DNA of 64,000 nucleotides from Siphonodentalium dalli (GCA_032622095.1 CP136061.1:251669582-251733581), one strand, 5' to 3'; positions 33,957-45,670 are shown, counted from the stretch's first letter. Program-made: numbers and translations. The notes: generated from the letters alone by a model not told the origin.

Positions 33957-34800
33957 TCAATTCAATTGTTTATTCTGATCGTCAAATTAAGACATTACAG
34001 ATATATATGGATATAATATACAATATATTTCAGTACAGGTATACATGTATATATATATTTTATTTTTTTTAAAGTTTTTATTGATCAAGATTAAATGTAT
34101 ATAAATATTGTAACAAGATTTGCAAAAAAAGATCCCTCACACTAACTCTTTCATCCACAGTCTATCAGTAACTTGCATACATCCTTTCGCTCACATGCTC
34201 GTTCACTCATCGCGACAAGTTTATAATTATACACGTTTCTGGTATGGGTCCCGCAAGCTCTGTTAGATATATGTTTAGTCAAAGAGCTAATATCGGTAGG
34301 TTCAATGCTTATAAGATATTAATTGTGTATATATAGCTCTTTGCTGAGTATAATGGGATTTTGATTGATGTTGAAATAAGTTTTTTCCCTTTCTGGTGGG
34401 TCAACTCGGCGGTTTTTCGGCACTTATTCCTCTGGTCAATACTTGTGAGTTGGAGAGGTAAACTTGGGTTTTGGTGGGAACGATATTTTGATACATCATG
34501 GTTTGTTTGCTTCTGACGTTTTGTTAAGAGCTTCAATGATTAAAAACCAGTTTTTCTCAAAAGAGGGTAATTTCATTTGGCACTGTGCCAACAATTTCTC
34601 CTGTAAATATCTAGATTGTAGTTCTGATAGAAAGGATTTTAGTGATAACATATCAGGATTAAATTTAGTTTTGTATATGTATTGTTTTATCAGTAGCCAA
34701 AACAGATTCATCATAGAGTTACCGCCCATTGATAGGGATCCAAGAATTGCAATCTTTCTTGTGGCTATATGTATATACTATATATGGCATAATAATAGAA
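33957..34800 (-). mobile_element. Non-LTR retrotransposon 3' fragment 1
   Basis: Read on the minus strand, an open stretch at about 34790-34496 encodes NLFWLLIKQYIYKTKF followed by a helical segment ending FEKNW. This is the final block found after the RT and cysteine/histidine motifs in a group of animal non-LTR polyproteins (pattern 'LLIKxYIYxxK'). Downstream comes about 500 bp of AT-rich 3' sequence, closing near 33957 with 'aataaacaattgaattgaa', a typical short-repeat retroposon tail. The element is heavily 5'-truncated and has no RT core. Family identity is inferred from motif memory only. Confidence 0.55.
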
Positions 34801-34859
34801 TATAGAAATGTTGGACGGTATTCGGTTGTTTCAATATGTCAGGCGGGTGGTAATAAGCC

Positions 34860-35306
34860 TCAGGCGGACTTGAATATTTCTAGGATCTTCTTAATAAAAA
34901 CTGATAGATTTTTAACTGTCTTTTGATTTCGGGAGTTGAAAAGAGCGGCTAGTTTGTGAGTGTTGGGTCTCTGGTAGTAGTAGGGTTTCAGGTATTTTAT
35001 TCTAAGTTCATTAAGTTCCCTACATTTCATTACCATGTGATATTCGTCGCCGATTTCAAGATTACATAGTGTGCAAATTCTGTCTGAGTAATCCGTATTT
35101 GTCCAAGCACCATGTTCTATAGGGAGTTTGTGGTTTCTTGTCCGGAAGGCCATAATATAGTTAACTGATTTGTTATCATTTAGGGTTAGATAATTCTCTG
35201 TTTCAAAGTTTGGCTTTATAACTCTTTCCGATGTGGTCATTATTTTCCGGTCATCATTTAGATAACGCACAGTTGATCTAATAATGACTATCAAAATAAT
35301 TAACAC
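34860..35306 (-). pseudogene. Non-LTR retrotransposon C-terminal segment with zinc-knuckle
   Basis: A 148-codon minus-strand frame. Near its middle is CTLCNLEIGDEYHMVMKC, a C-x2-C-x8-H-x4-C motif, preceded by FRTRNHKLPIEHGAW and followed by CRELNELRIKYLKPYYYQR. This is the characteristic region after the RT domain in many invertebrate non-LTR proteins, and the frame ends naturally a few dozen residues later. The segment itself is intact, but the RT palm that should precede it is missing (see 35348-35665). It is a remnant of an element that was probably coding fairly recently, since the frame is clean. Confidence 0.75.
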
Positions 35307-35360
35307 ATCGGCGAGCTAACACCTCGGCGAGCTAACACATCGGCGAGCTAACACCTCGGC
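35301..35360. repeat. 16-bp tandem repeat at a deletion junction
   Basis: Four near-identical units of 'aacacctcggcgagct' (variant 'aacacatcggcgagct') sit exactly between the N-terminal RT fragment and the C-terminal segment of the retrotransposon. Confidence 0.85.
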
Positions 35361-35665
35361 GTATTCTGGGAAAGACATTCGTAGAGATAATACTCAAGCG
35401 ACAACAATAGGAAGACGCGCAAGTGGGTTTTAATATTTGAGAAATGGGTCGCTAAGTATTTCAGGACAATTTTCTCCAGGATCTTGCTGAGGCACGGGAG
35501 CAAGGATATTGGGCGGTGGTTTTCGCAGCTGGACTTATCGTTTTTCTGTGGATATGAATAACATTTGCCTTCTTCCATTGTGTTGGAAAAAACGCAGAGT
35601 TCAAGAGATTTCACAAAAAGAACTTTAAGGGGGTGGCGATAGCCAATACTTGTGATTTGGATCAT
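35348..35665 (-). pseudogene. Non-LTR retrotransposon, N-terminal RT fragment
   Basis: The minus-strand frame contains NHRPISLLPCLSKILEKIV, the conserved motif at the start of non-LTR RT domains (usually 'NYRPISLL...K..E'). Just before it is a region corresponding to 'P..WK...V.PI.KK'. About 20 residues later the reading frame diverges. Orientation and order match the C-terminal segment at 34860-35306, so both come from one element that has lost most of its RT palm. The catalytic YxDD motif is absent. Confidence 0.75.
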
Positions 35666-35901
35666 TTTGACGGTAATGCCAAATCATTGTCCTTTTTTAC
35701 TTCATTGAAATTTTACGTCGTCTGTCTCTTTTGTGAATCATCGTTCGCAATTATGAAGTGAACCAATGTTTATCTGTAGGTCTTATTAATAATCTGGACA
35801 GTTTTGTCCATAATATCAAGGACTTTTGAGGTAATGGCAAATAATCACACGACACGAACATAGTTGGGCTCGAAATTGTTTTACGAAACGCGTTCTTAAA
35901 A

Positions 35902-36123
35902 CGAAAATAATGTAATGTGACAATATGCTAATCTAACACATGACAGCATTTTGTCACATTACATTGAGATTAGCCTGTCAATTTATGCTAATATGACAAG
36001 ATGTAGTTGTGTTCTGAAATTTGATTTTTTTCCCGATGAAGGTCCAAATCGGGCCAAAAGCATGATGTAAATAGAGCGAAAGTATACTGATAAGGGTGTT
36101 CCTGGAAATATCTTGCAATATGA
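35902..36123 (+). repeat. Dispersed repeat with a hairpin, copy 2
   Basis: Direct copy of 33531-33757, about 2.37 kb downstream. Identity is high over 'aatgtaatgtgacaatatgc' and 'aagatgtagttgtgttctga', lower towards the end. The copies bracket the retrotransposon fragments but lack LTR hallmarks. Confidence 0.85.
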
Positions 36124-37911
36124 TACCAGTGTGATTTTACAGCCATTGTCTGCAGCAGTCCCAATAATATTTAATCCTAATTGAACTTGAAGTTGGCTAT
36201 AGCCTATTTTATTCATATTAGAACATTTCATTTTCTATATCCACATGAAAAGTTGTACTAACTTTCGGATATGTTATTTGTATCTGTGCACACTCCACAG
36301 TACTACAGTGTGAGACTATGAGTATCCAATAACCATCCATATGGACATTTTAGTAAAAGTAATCAAAAAGTAATGAAAATGTAATCATGATTACAGGTAC
36401 ATTTGAAAGTAATCGATTACGATTACTTGTAATAGCCCAGTGGATTAACAAAAAAATCGTGACTGGCCGGATTAAAGCATGACATTTGGTACATATGTTC
36501 TTTGAACATAGGGTAATCTTTTTGGCGGGGGGTGCCCGGACTACCAGATCGTGGTGAGGAATAAATCTGGTTTCCATGGCAACAGCATCTGGAAAATTGG
36601 AGGAATCGGGAAATACCTGTTTCTGTTAAACTAATTGGTACTATGTTTGATATTAGTAACTAAGTTCAGAATACAAGTGGTTGGCCACTTCATAATATAA
36701 ATGGGGAACGACATTTGTGTCAAGGTCATCCACTAAGGTCAAGTTCATTTAGTAATTTGTTCATTTACAACTAGTAATTCAGCATTCACTTGCCCCTAAA
36801 TGTCCCTATTTCGCAATTAACCCAAACCATGTAATTTATGTAGAATCGAAGGTTTCTTGCCTTCAATTTGGTGTATGAACTGCCTTATAGATGTATTTTG
36901 TTTCATAATCAGGGCCTGAAATTTCAGAATTTTTCATCTGAGCTGCCAACTGCCATGGTAATAGCCTGTCATTTGTAATAAAAACAAATGGGTTTCGTAA
37001 AATGTTTTGTGGATTTTCAGCAACATATTTTTTCATAAAGCCCATATACTGGAGACATTGGAAACCAACGTTGACACGCTTCATATCACTCAGTTTCCTG
37101 AAAAATGGTGTTACCATAGCAACAGTGTGTGATATCTGAGAATTCTGGAAAATGATCATATATATATGAAGTATATTGGTGATAGCAGTGGACTTATTGG
37201 TGGATATAGTTATATAATAATATTTATATAAATATATTCTCCATAACGGACCGCCAGTACTCATCTCAAGGGTCAAGGTCATTGTGAAAGGTCAAGGTCA
37301 TTGTAAAAAAAATGCTGTCTTTATCACTTTAGGTCATATTATTTGTCTGTATGATTAACCTACCTCAATTTGTTGCATTAGTCCATGAGCTGGTAGGATC
37401 CCTGGTGCACCCACTCCATAACTTAACTTCTTTTGTATTATTATGTACCCTAATGTGTTACCATTATGATGGGGGGGATAGTATCCCATTTATGGGGATG
37501 TCATTGTGATTGAATTTAACAGGTGATGTGTCATTTTGTAGGTATTGGAATACTCTATATCACTGACGACGTCACAAGATGTCAAAATGTCACGCGATGG
37601 CAATGCAAATATAATAGTCTGGAAGCTGATAGGGTACTTGTACACCGCACACCACAGGTCTTAACTTCACCTCACTCATTTTCTTCCTTTTTATGTCCCT
37701 CAACTTTTAAGCAATGTTAACACGGAAAGAAAGTGGCCGTGTAGACACGAAACAAGATGGCATCCAACATGGTCGCCGTGTTTTAAGACGAGGCACTATA
37801 AGTTAGTTTGATGTAAATTATAGAGAGTAAATCTTGACAAATGTATACAAATGTATATATTATTGTGAAGCTAAGACACATTGAGTTATTGTGGAAATCG
37901 ATAGCCACCAT

Positions 37912-38475
37912 AGGCCCACCTTTGCGACACACCCATGGCCATAGTGTTACTCTATATATAGACCAGACAAATGACCATATAACCACTCACTTTATATACA
38001 AACACCTCACCCATGACCATGCAGCCACCATTGGGTATATCCGTACACCCCATCCATGACCATACAGCCCCGAGTCACATACAGACACAACATGTATACT
38101 CATACACCTGACCCATGACTATTTAGTCACTATATATCTGTTCACCACATGCATGATCATACATTGATGGGCTATAATACAGTCCCTGCTTGTATATATA
38201 TATTCACCTCACTATTGGCATCCATATATACATATTCGCAACAACCATGGTCCTATAACCACTCAAGATATACATATACACCCAACCATGACCATTGAAT
38301 CATTCCAGGTATACATATACACCTCAGCAATGGCCATGTAGCTAAATGATTTATACACATACACCTCACCCATGACCACATAGCCAAACTTGGGTATACA
38401 TGCACACCCCACACATGACCATACAGACATGAGTCACCATGCAGGTACACCGGGTATACTCCTGCAACTGACCAG
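37912..38475 (+). repeat. Degenerate minisatellite of about 38-40 bp
   Basis: Repeated words 'cccatgaccatacagcc', 'gtatacatatacacctca' and 'catgaccat' occur about every 38-40 bp, with much variation. A further block lies at 38868-38960 after an unrelated insert of about 390 bp. Confidence 0.75.
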
Positions 38476-38867
38476 TATTTCGCACTTCGAAAATATCAAT
38501 CCGTGAAAACCTGCCTCCCGTCTAATAATAATCTAGCTTCACATCATGAAAGGTTTGAAATCAATAGATATTCAACAGTTATCATCTCATGATAATAAGC
38601 AACATTTTTTTTATCTCGGAGAAAATAGCGATGACAACTAACACAGCTCATTACTTTATTAGTTGGCGACCTATAATTATGTTCCTAAAATATTTTGTTT
38701 AAAGTTGTTTTAATTATGATTTTATTCTGAGTAACAAATAAAGTTTAAAACAAATATTTTAGTCATCAATTCTGAACTGCTCAGAAAATGAGGATTTAAT
38801 TTGAATAATTGTTATACATTTGGCTAAACTTTTGGCCACAATATTTTTCGGTCCAGCGCGAACACTG
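38476..38867. mobile_element. Insert splitting the 39-bp minisatellite
   Basis: This 390-bp segment interrupts the array. Its right end, 'cacaatatttttcggtccagcgcg', is shared with the right end of the TIR element at 45673-46110 ('tttcggtccagcgcg'). The left end is not a clear mirror. It is likely a decayed copy of the same family. Confidence 0.5.
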
Positions 38868-39359
38868 TATACATATACACCTAACCAATGACAATACAGC
38901 TCTTCCAGATATACAAATACCCCACACACGGCCATTCATACCTTCCACACTTGCATATACATAATTCATAATCATATTTTAACTTTGTGAGAGAAAAATC
39001 CAACAGTTCTGGTTACAATAGTAACTATTAACCAAGGTGTATCAGCAATGTTAGTATTCAATGTAGAAGGCATATAAGTTGATGTTATCTATCAACCACA
39101 GCTTGTAAGTGATTGCACGGCGGGCTGGGACAATATATCTACTCCCCCCCCATAATTTAGCCGCCATCTTGCCGGTCATTTTGAGTCAAAATGACGTTTT
39201 TGGTTCCATTGAGTTGGAATATTTATAAGTAAAGGTATGCCTCACTTACATTGCACAGTTCTGCTCATTTCTTTTTGTAATATGACTAGAATCCCAATGG
39301 TGATTTTTGGTGAAATTTTACTCCATTGCTCCAAAGATCGGTTAACATAAAAAATATAT

Positions 39360-39600
39360 ATTAAATGCGGGTTGCAATGTGCGGCGATGGATTCAATTTT
39401 GAAATCCAAAATAGCTGTTGGCAGTCATGTTTTTTAACGGATTTTGGAAAAAAGGATGGCTCCCATCTAGAGGACACCCCGATGATTGGTATGAAGTTTG
39501 TTGTTGAACGGGTGAGGGATGTGGTCTGTATGGTGTGGCAAAGGATTTAGTCATACAAAGCGAGAAATCCAAGATAGCTGCCGGCGGCCATTGTTTTCAT
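39360..39600. repeat. Dispersed 'aaatccaagatggcngcc' repeat block
   Basis: 'gattcaattttgaaatccaa' plus 'agctgttggcagtcatgttt' at 39389 resembles a second block at 39565-39600 and a third at 43232-43290 ('gattgaattttgaaatccaa', 'gccgctagcagccatg'). It is a dispersed non-coding family. The 120-codon frame at 39519-39881 overlapping it has no domain. Confidence 0.5.
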
Positions 39601-41756
39601 CGAAAATCGTTCAAAAATGGTCAGAATCCATCAAAAAAAGGCGCTGTTTGTTGCCACACGAGGACGCCCGCCAACGGTCTCTCGCCATATTAACAGTCGA
39701 GTTTAAATTGAGAAAAGGGAATGGAATAAGACCACGGTATGAAGGGATCTACAATCTAGATCAAAAGACATGGGGTGTGACAACGACCGTACTATCAGGG
39801 AGTACCGGTACACAGCAGTATGGATATGGACTGAGAGAATCATGCTCCCATGAGACCTTGAGGAGTTGGTGGAAAGTTTAACAGAGATGGTAAAATTGTA
39901 CACACTAAATGAAGTTCCCGTCCCAGACGCCAAAATTAAAAAGAAATTCTGAGTCAAAAAGGGGCATAACAGATAACATTCATTGAACCAAACCATTTTA
40001 GAATTTGACCTGTATTTTTATGATGTTCATGTCACATCTGAGTCGAGAAGGGACATATCTCCGTCAAAAATGGTTGGACCAGACCCGTATGTTGGTGTGG
40101 ATCAAGTGGGAGAGTTCAGTTGAAAATTCCAAGGCAGACACTCCCAGCAGAGACCCTCCAGCCACGTCTCCGATCATAGAACAACGTGTTTTTCATTTTT
40201 GCATGGATTGAAGATATGTTTTGTAACTGTGCTGCCATAGGACAGAATCGAATTACTGTACATGCAATAGTACAACAGGTATAATTAATTTATGTGGTTA
40301 TAATATCTTAGTTACCCATGTAGATTTTAGCATTCGATAATCTTCTAAAGTCTACTGAAGTTGACAGAAATGTTACTATGTCAGTGATCAAATTTGAAAC
40401 AGTTGCCATGGAAACAAGTACATTGGGTCCACCCAACATATTATTTGTAATGGACATGTATGACTAACTTACCCCGCAGATAGTATTACGCATTGAAGTT
40501 TTTCTGAACGAAATTGAGGAAGTAATACACAAAAAGTCAATTGAATTGGCCATTGTGACATTATTTGGGATAATGGTTGTCATGGAAACCATAATTATGT
40601 TCATATAAGTCCACATTTTACCTCCGAAGTGAATGAATTTCTGATATAGGACATGTCGGTGGAATAAATTCTGAGAAATTATTCGCAAAGCGTTATCATT
40701 TTCATTCGAAAATGGTAATTTTACGGTATTTTTGCTAGCAGTTGCCATGGCAACAAGATATATGTTATGAATTAAAATTACCAACTCAACTCAAAAACTC
40801 TAATATTAATATTAACCCAACACAATCGCTCTATATTTACGTCGTATGACTATATTTAATATTTATTTGTGAGGGTCAAATTAAAATTTACTTGATTTAT
40901 CTTTAGCATAGTCCAGGCCGTAATTGCACAAATACCATAAAAAGTGGTATCTAAAAAATGTGATGATCTAAACTTAAGGTTATCAAAAGTAAACAATGAC
41001 CATATGAAATAAAGTATATCATATACCAAATTGAACATAGTGGTGATGCCCTATTTTTGTGCATATATGAAAGGGAATGCCTTTATGACTAAAGCTTTAG
41101 GGTTGGCGGCATATGAGACTATCAATAAAAAATAGACAGAAAAATGATATATTTTCCAATGACCTTGACCTTAGTGGTTGACCTTGACCTACATGTCCTA
41201 GTGGCCCAGTTCAGTTGATGGACCATTGATTGCACTATGAGTTCACATCATTTATTCAAAAACAAGTCTAACTGTTTCCATACTGGGGCATTTTTTCACT
41301 TTTCCCCAAATATGTTATGACGTTACCATGGAAACCAGAAATTCTCCTGAACCATGACCCGCAGCCCGGGCACCCCCCTCCAAATTTATTCCCCATATTC
41401 CATTTTACATATCGGCAAAGTTTCATGCTTTAATCCGGTCTGTCACGATTTTGCTAAATTTTGACCCTAAGCCACCGGGCTATAATCAAAAAATGTCATG
41501 ATTACTCATTACAGGCGATTATTCAAACTTTTGTAATCGATTACTTTGATTACGATTACTGATTACGATTACCCCAACGCGTTCTCGAAACGGAAAAGAA
41601 ACATCATAAGATCGACGTTACGTCTTAGATTAAGTCATCTTGCTATCATCCTAAGTCCTTACTTCGTGAAACTGGGCCCTGGACATTTCCTAAGGGTACT
41701 ACTCGTATATAGTATATACATGTATCTAAAAGCTTATTTTGGCATAATCCACATCA

Positions 41757-42957
41757 CCCACTGAGCGGTGGAGGAACACCTGGTGAACACTCTACAATAC
41801 CCACGGCGCGGTGGAGGAACACCTGGTTAACACTCTACATCACCCACTGCACGGTGGAGGAACACCTGGTGAACACTCTACATCGCCCACTGCACGGTGG
41901 AGGAACACCTGGTGAACACTCTACATCGCCCACTGAGCGGTGGAGGAACACCTGGTTAACATTCCACATCACCCACTGCGCGGTGGAGGAACACCTGGTG
42001 AACACTCTACATCACCCACTGAGCGGTGGAGGAACACCTGGTGAACACTCTACATCACCCACTGAGCGGAGGAGGAACACCTGGTGAACACTCTATACAT
42101 CACCCACTGCGCGGTGGAGGAACACCTGGTGAACACTCTACATCACCCACTGCGCGGTGGAGGAACACCTGGTGAACACTCTACATCACCCACTGAGCGG
42201 TGGATGAACACCTGGTGAACACTCTACATCACCCACTGAGCGGTGGAGGAACACCTGGTGAACACTCTACATCACCCACTTAGCGGTGGAGGAACACCTG
42301 GTGAACACCCTACATCACCCACTGAGCGGTGGAGGAACACCTGGTTAACATTCCTCATCACCCACTGAGCGGAGGAGGAATACCTGGTGGACACTCAACA
42401 TCACCCACTGCGCGGTGGAGGAACACCTGGTGAACACTCTACATCACCCACTGAGCGGTGGAGGAACACCTGGTGAACATTCAACATCACCCACTGCACA
42501 GTGGGGGAACACCTGGTGAACACTCTACATAACCCACTGCGCGGTGGAGGAACACCTGGTTAACACTCAACATCACCCACTGCACAGTGGGGGAACACCT
42601 GGTGAACACTCTACATAACCCACTGCGCGGTGGAGGAACACCTGGTGAACACTCTACATCACCCACTGAGCGGTGGAGGAACACCTGGTGAACACTCAAC
42701 ATCACCCACTGCACAGTGGGGGAACACCTGGTGAACACTCTACATAACCCACTGAGCGGTGGATGAACACCTGGTGAACACTCTACATCACCCACTGCGC
42801 GGTGGAGGAACACCTGGTGAACACTCTACATCACCCACTGCGCGGTGGAGGAACACCTGGTGAACACTCTACATCACCCAATGCGCGGTGGAGGAACACC
42901 TGGTGAACACTCTACATCACCCACTGCGCGGTGGGGGAACACATGGCGAACACTCTT
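41757..42957 (+). repeat. 43-bp minisatellite, about 28 copies
   Basis: Unit GCGGTGGAGGAACACCTGGT + 'gaacactctacatcacccactga'. Starts are 43 bp apart. Unit variants (gcgcgg, gagcgg, gcacgg or gcacagtggggg; 'tggttaac' versus 'tggtgaac'; 'acataac') are grouped. A three-unit block with cacagtgggg recurs at about 42490, 42585 and 42710, pointing to higher-order amplification. It is open in some frames on both strands only because 43 bp repeats avoid stops. Confidence 0.97.
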
Positions 42958-43923
42958 AGAACAAAGGTGTATGCATTGTACACAATATGTGTTACATTTT
43001 ATCGTAAACAAAATTGTATAGAAATGATATATGACATATATGTGTCGGAAGGACGCGATTTTTCCGGGCACGTATGCCGTTTCGATGGGACCAGCAAACA
43101 ATTTTTTCCGCAACTCAAATTTGTTTTTGGCCGAATGACCCCAAAAGGACTCGTTCCCATCTATAGGTCAATATTGATATGAATGACAAATTTCATGATG
43201 ATCAGACAAACAGTATAGCCTGTAGCCCATGCTAATGGATTGAATTTTGAAATCCAAGATGGCCGCTAGCAGCCATGTTTTTTTGGCCGAATGGCCCCAA
43301 AATGACTCCTTCCTATTTACATGTCAATGTTAACATCCATGACAAATAGTATGCACAGAAATTCAAATACATCTGTTTACAGTGAATTTCCCCCCGCAAA
43401 TCTCTGTTTTAGTGTTAAAATGGGGTGGGTGCCCAAAAATGGTCGGAAAAGACTGCCGAAAACGGAAAAAAATTTGGACGCGGGGGAGGGTGGATCCCAA
43501 CAAGGGTCAAAACTAAAAACTCAGCATACGTGCCTGAAAACAATTTCCGAACCGCCCCCCCCCCCCCCCCCCTGGTGTCGGTGGAATTTCCTCAACGTTG
43601 AATATGAGTGAATATATGAGTGTATCATAGTTATCAGATCAGATGTGGTCTATTGGAGGCACAAAACTCCTCCAAAACTTGGCAGCAGCTTTAAATTTGT
43701 TATACACTGTGTTTGCGTCAAAAACGTTTTAAAGCGGATCCTGCCAGATTTTTAATATAGCATCTTTTACGGGGAGAGTGTCTCAATTGGAACATATTTC
43801 ATCTACCCATGTTCGATGTTTAGAAAATTCCACCGACATATATGTCATTTCTACACAATTTTATTTAAGATAAAATGTATATAGCACATATTGTGTAGAA
43901 TTTATCCACATTTGTTCTAAGAG
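42950..43923. mobile_element. TIR element joined to the 43-bp minisatellite
   Basis: CACTCTTAGAACAAA on the left, then 'cacaatatgtgttacatttta' and 'gacatatatgtgtcgg', is mirrored at 43803-43923 ('ccgacatatatgtc', 'tattgtgtagaatt', 'tttgttctaagagtg'). The arms are about 100 bp and diverged. The left end overlaps the last minisatellite unit. The interior includes the 'aaatccaagatggccgc' block and a poly-C tract at about 43553-43572. Confidence 0.75.
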
Positions 43924-44305
43924 TGCACGCGATTCTACGAGTTCAAACGATTCTACGAGTGCACGAGATAACTGTTATTATGGCACACGAGACTCAAGTT
44001 TAAGAGACATATTTTATATAATCTCGGTCAACCAAACGTTCATGCTCGTAGAAGTGCTTGTAGCTTTGTGGTAAATACTCAATTATATTTAATATACCAC
44101 CAGTAAAGTGCGGTGAAAAGAACGATAAACACAGACAATTGGCGTACATTGATCCAATGAGAGCGCTCCGGGACTCCTTATATAGCCACGTTGAATCAGT
44201 TCCTGTCAGATTATAGACTGCCATGTTAATGATGCTATCCATGGGGATGTTTGTTTTGGTTTTAACGATGTACTGTCGTTGCGGCATAACACGGTCAGTG
44301 TATAC
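43924..44305. other. Spacer with a 105-codon minus-strand open frame
   Basis: The frame at 44000-44317 contains MPQRQYIVKTKTNIP and FFSPHFTGGILNIIEYLPQ. It has a reasonable composition but no domain, and it starts inside the neighbouring TIR. A TATATAAG motif lies within it near 44180. It is not supported as a gene. Confidence 0.2.
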
Positions 44306-45357
44306 ACCCCTGGACAAGTGTCCTACTAATATGATATGGTGCTGGTGGTCCTGCTGAATTGCTATGATGCTGGTGGTCCTGCTGAATTGCTATGATGCTG
44401 GTGGTCCTGCTGAATTGCTATGATGCTGGTGGTCCTGCTGAATTGCTATGGTGCTTGTGGTCCTGCTGAATTGCTATGATGCTGGTGGTCCTGCTGAATT
44501 GCTATGGTGCTTGTGGTCCTGCTGAATTGCTATGATGCTGGTGGTCCTGCTGAATTGCTATGATGCTGGTGGTCCTGCTGAATTGCTATGATGCTGGTGG
44601 TCCTGCTGAATTGCTATGATGCTGGTGGTCCTGCTGAATTGCTATGATGCTGGTGGTCCTGCTGAATTGCTATGATGCTGGTGGTCCTGCTGAATTGCTA
44701 TGATGCTGGTGGTCCTGCTGAATTGCTATGATGCTGATGGTCCTGCTGAATTGCTATGATGCTGGTGGTCCTGCTGAATTGCTATGATGCTGGTGGTCCT
44801 GCTGAATTGCTATGATGCTGGTGGTCCTGCTGAATTGCTATGATGTTGGTGGGTCCTGCTGAATTGCTATGATGCTGGTGGTCCTGCTGAATTGCTATGA
44901 TGCTGGTGGTCCTGCTGAATTGCTATGGTGCAGGTTGGCCAAACTGATGCCGTTACGAAAAAGTACCGTTATTTTTTCTAAAGTTGTCAATCCGAGCGAT
45001 TTGAGAAAAAAACAGTGTGTGTATGAATCATTCATATATTGTTTTGAAATATATAATAATGCCTACGCTGGTGTTTCTAAAACGACGTGAATAACCATCT
45101 TTATTATAGCCGATTTTCAACATCTAATACAACCAGTATTCAAAATATTTAGCAATAAATATCTTTTTGAATGTGTGATACGCATAATGGCTTTTCCTGG
45201 CTATGTTCAAATTATCAGAACACAGCGAAAAAGACAAATTAAAAATATATAACGGTACCTTGTGTTAACAGCATCAGTTTTTCCTAACAGAATCATAGCA
45301 ATTCAGCAGGACCCAACCGCATCATAGCACATTAGCAGGCCCACTTGACAAGGGGTG
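44306..45357. mobile_element. TIR element containing an expanded 28-bp minisatellite
   Basis: The left end 'ccctggacaagtgtcctact' plus 'aatatgatatggtgc' mirrors the right end 'gcatcatagcacattagcag' + 'gcccacttgacaagggg'. The left subterminal unit is amplified about 21 times (44340-44936); the right end keeps single inverted units. The non-repeat interior (44937-45290) has no coding potential beyond short frames. Relatives are at 3666-3806 and 33814-33956. Confidence 0.85.
44340..44936 (+). repeat. 28-bp minisatellite, about 21 copies
   Basis: Unit TGCTGGTGGTCCTGCTGAAT + 'tgctatga'. Almost all units are identical. A few carry 'tggtgcttg', one 'gatgctgatgg' and one has an extra G ('gttggtgggtcc'). 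The low divergence suggests recent expansion. Confidence 0.97.
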
Positions 45358-45670
45358 TTATTGTTCATAGTGAAAAAGACCGCACATATCACAGAGCTAT
45401 AATTACACTACTGGAAAATCACTCCATGCCACGCAAAATCACTTACCTTTTTACTTTATACATATTTTATTTGAAATATAATATTAAGTTGATTGGGGCA
45501 CAAGATAAAATGTGTTGAGCCCCTCACAGATATACATGATTGTTACCAACATATTACATACTGGACAAAGAGGCACAGTAAAGTAATGTATTTACAGCTA
45601 TGATGAGTGTGAATGTATGATGACGGGTGAAGCGTTGTAACGGATCGTTAAGAAAGGATTATGACTCACT
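45358..45670. other. Short spacer, nothing recognised
   Basis: About 310 bp, no repeat or coding signal supported. Confidence 0.35.

Larger units (their letters stand above)
36354..41574. mobile_element. Large 5.2-kb interval with diverged 300-bp inverted ends
   Basis: The left segment (about 36354-36650) has 'aaagtaatcgattacgatta', 'tggattaacaaaaaaatcgt', 'ggattaaagcatgac' and 'gtttccatggcaac'. The right segment (about 41290-41574) mirrors it: 'gttaccatggaaacc', 'tgctttaatccgg', 'tgtcacgatttt' and 'aatcgattactttgattacg'. The outermost part is rich in GTAATCGATTAC words. Internal 'gttgccatggcaac'-type motifs recur (about 36573, 37115, 40405, 40744), suggesting a fragmented internal repeat. 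No transposase was recognised. It could be one element or two inverted copies of a smaller one. Confidence 0.55.

Noticed and set aside
33531-36123. Direct repeats as LTRs of a retrovirus-like element
   Set aside because: No TG...CA ends, no primer-binding site or polypurine tract seen, and the enclosed coding fragments are non-LTR type on the opposite strand.
39519-39881. 120-codon frame in the 39.5-kb region
   Set aside because: It overlaps a dispersed 'aaatccaagatggc' repeat block and has no recognisable domain.
41854-42813. Open frames of 77 and 108 codons within the 43-bp array
   Set aside because: Same reason: frames remain open because the unit contains no stop in that phase. Both strands are open.
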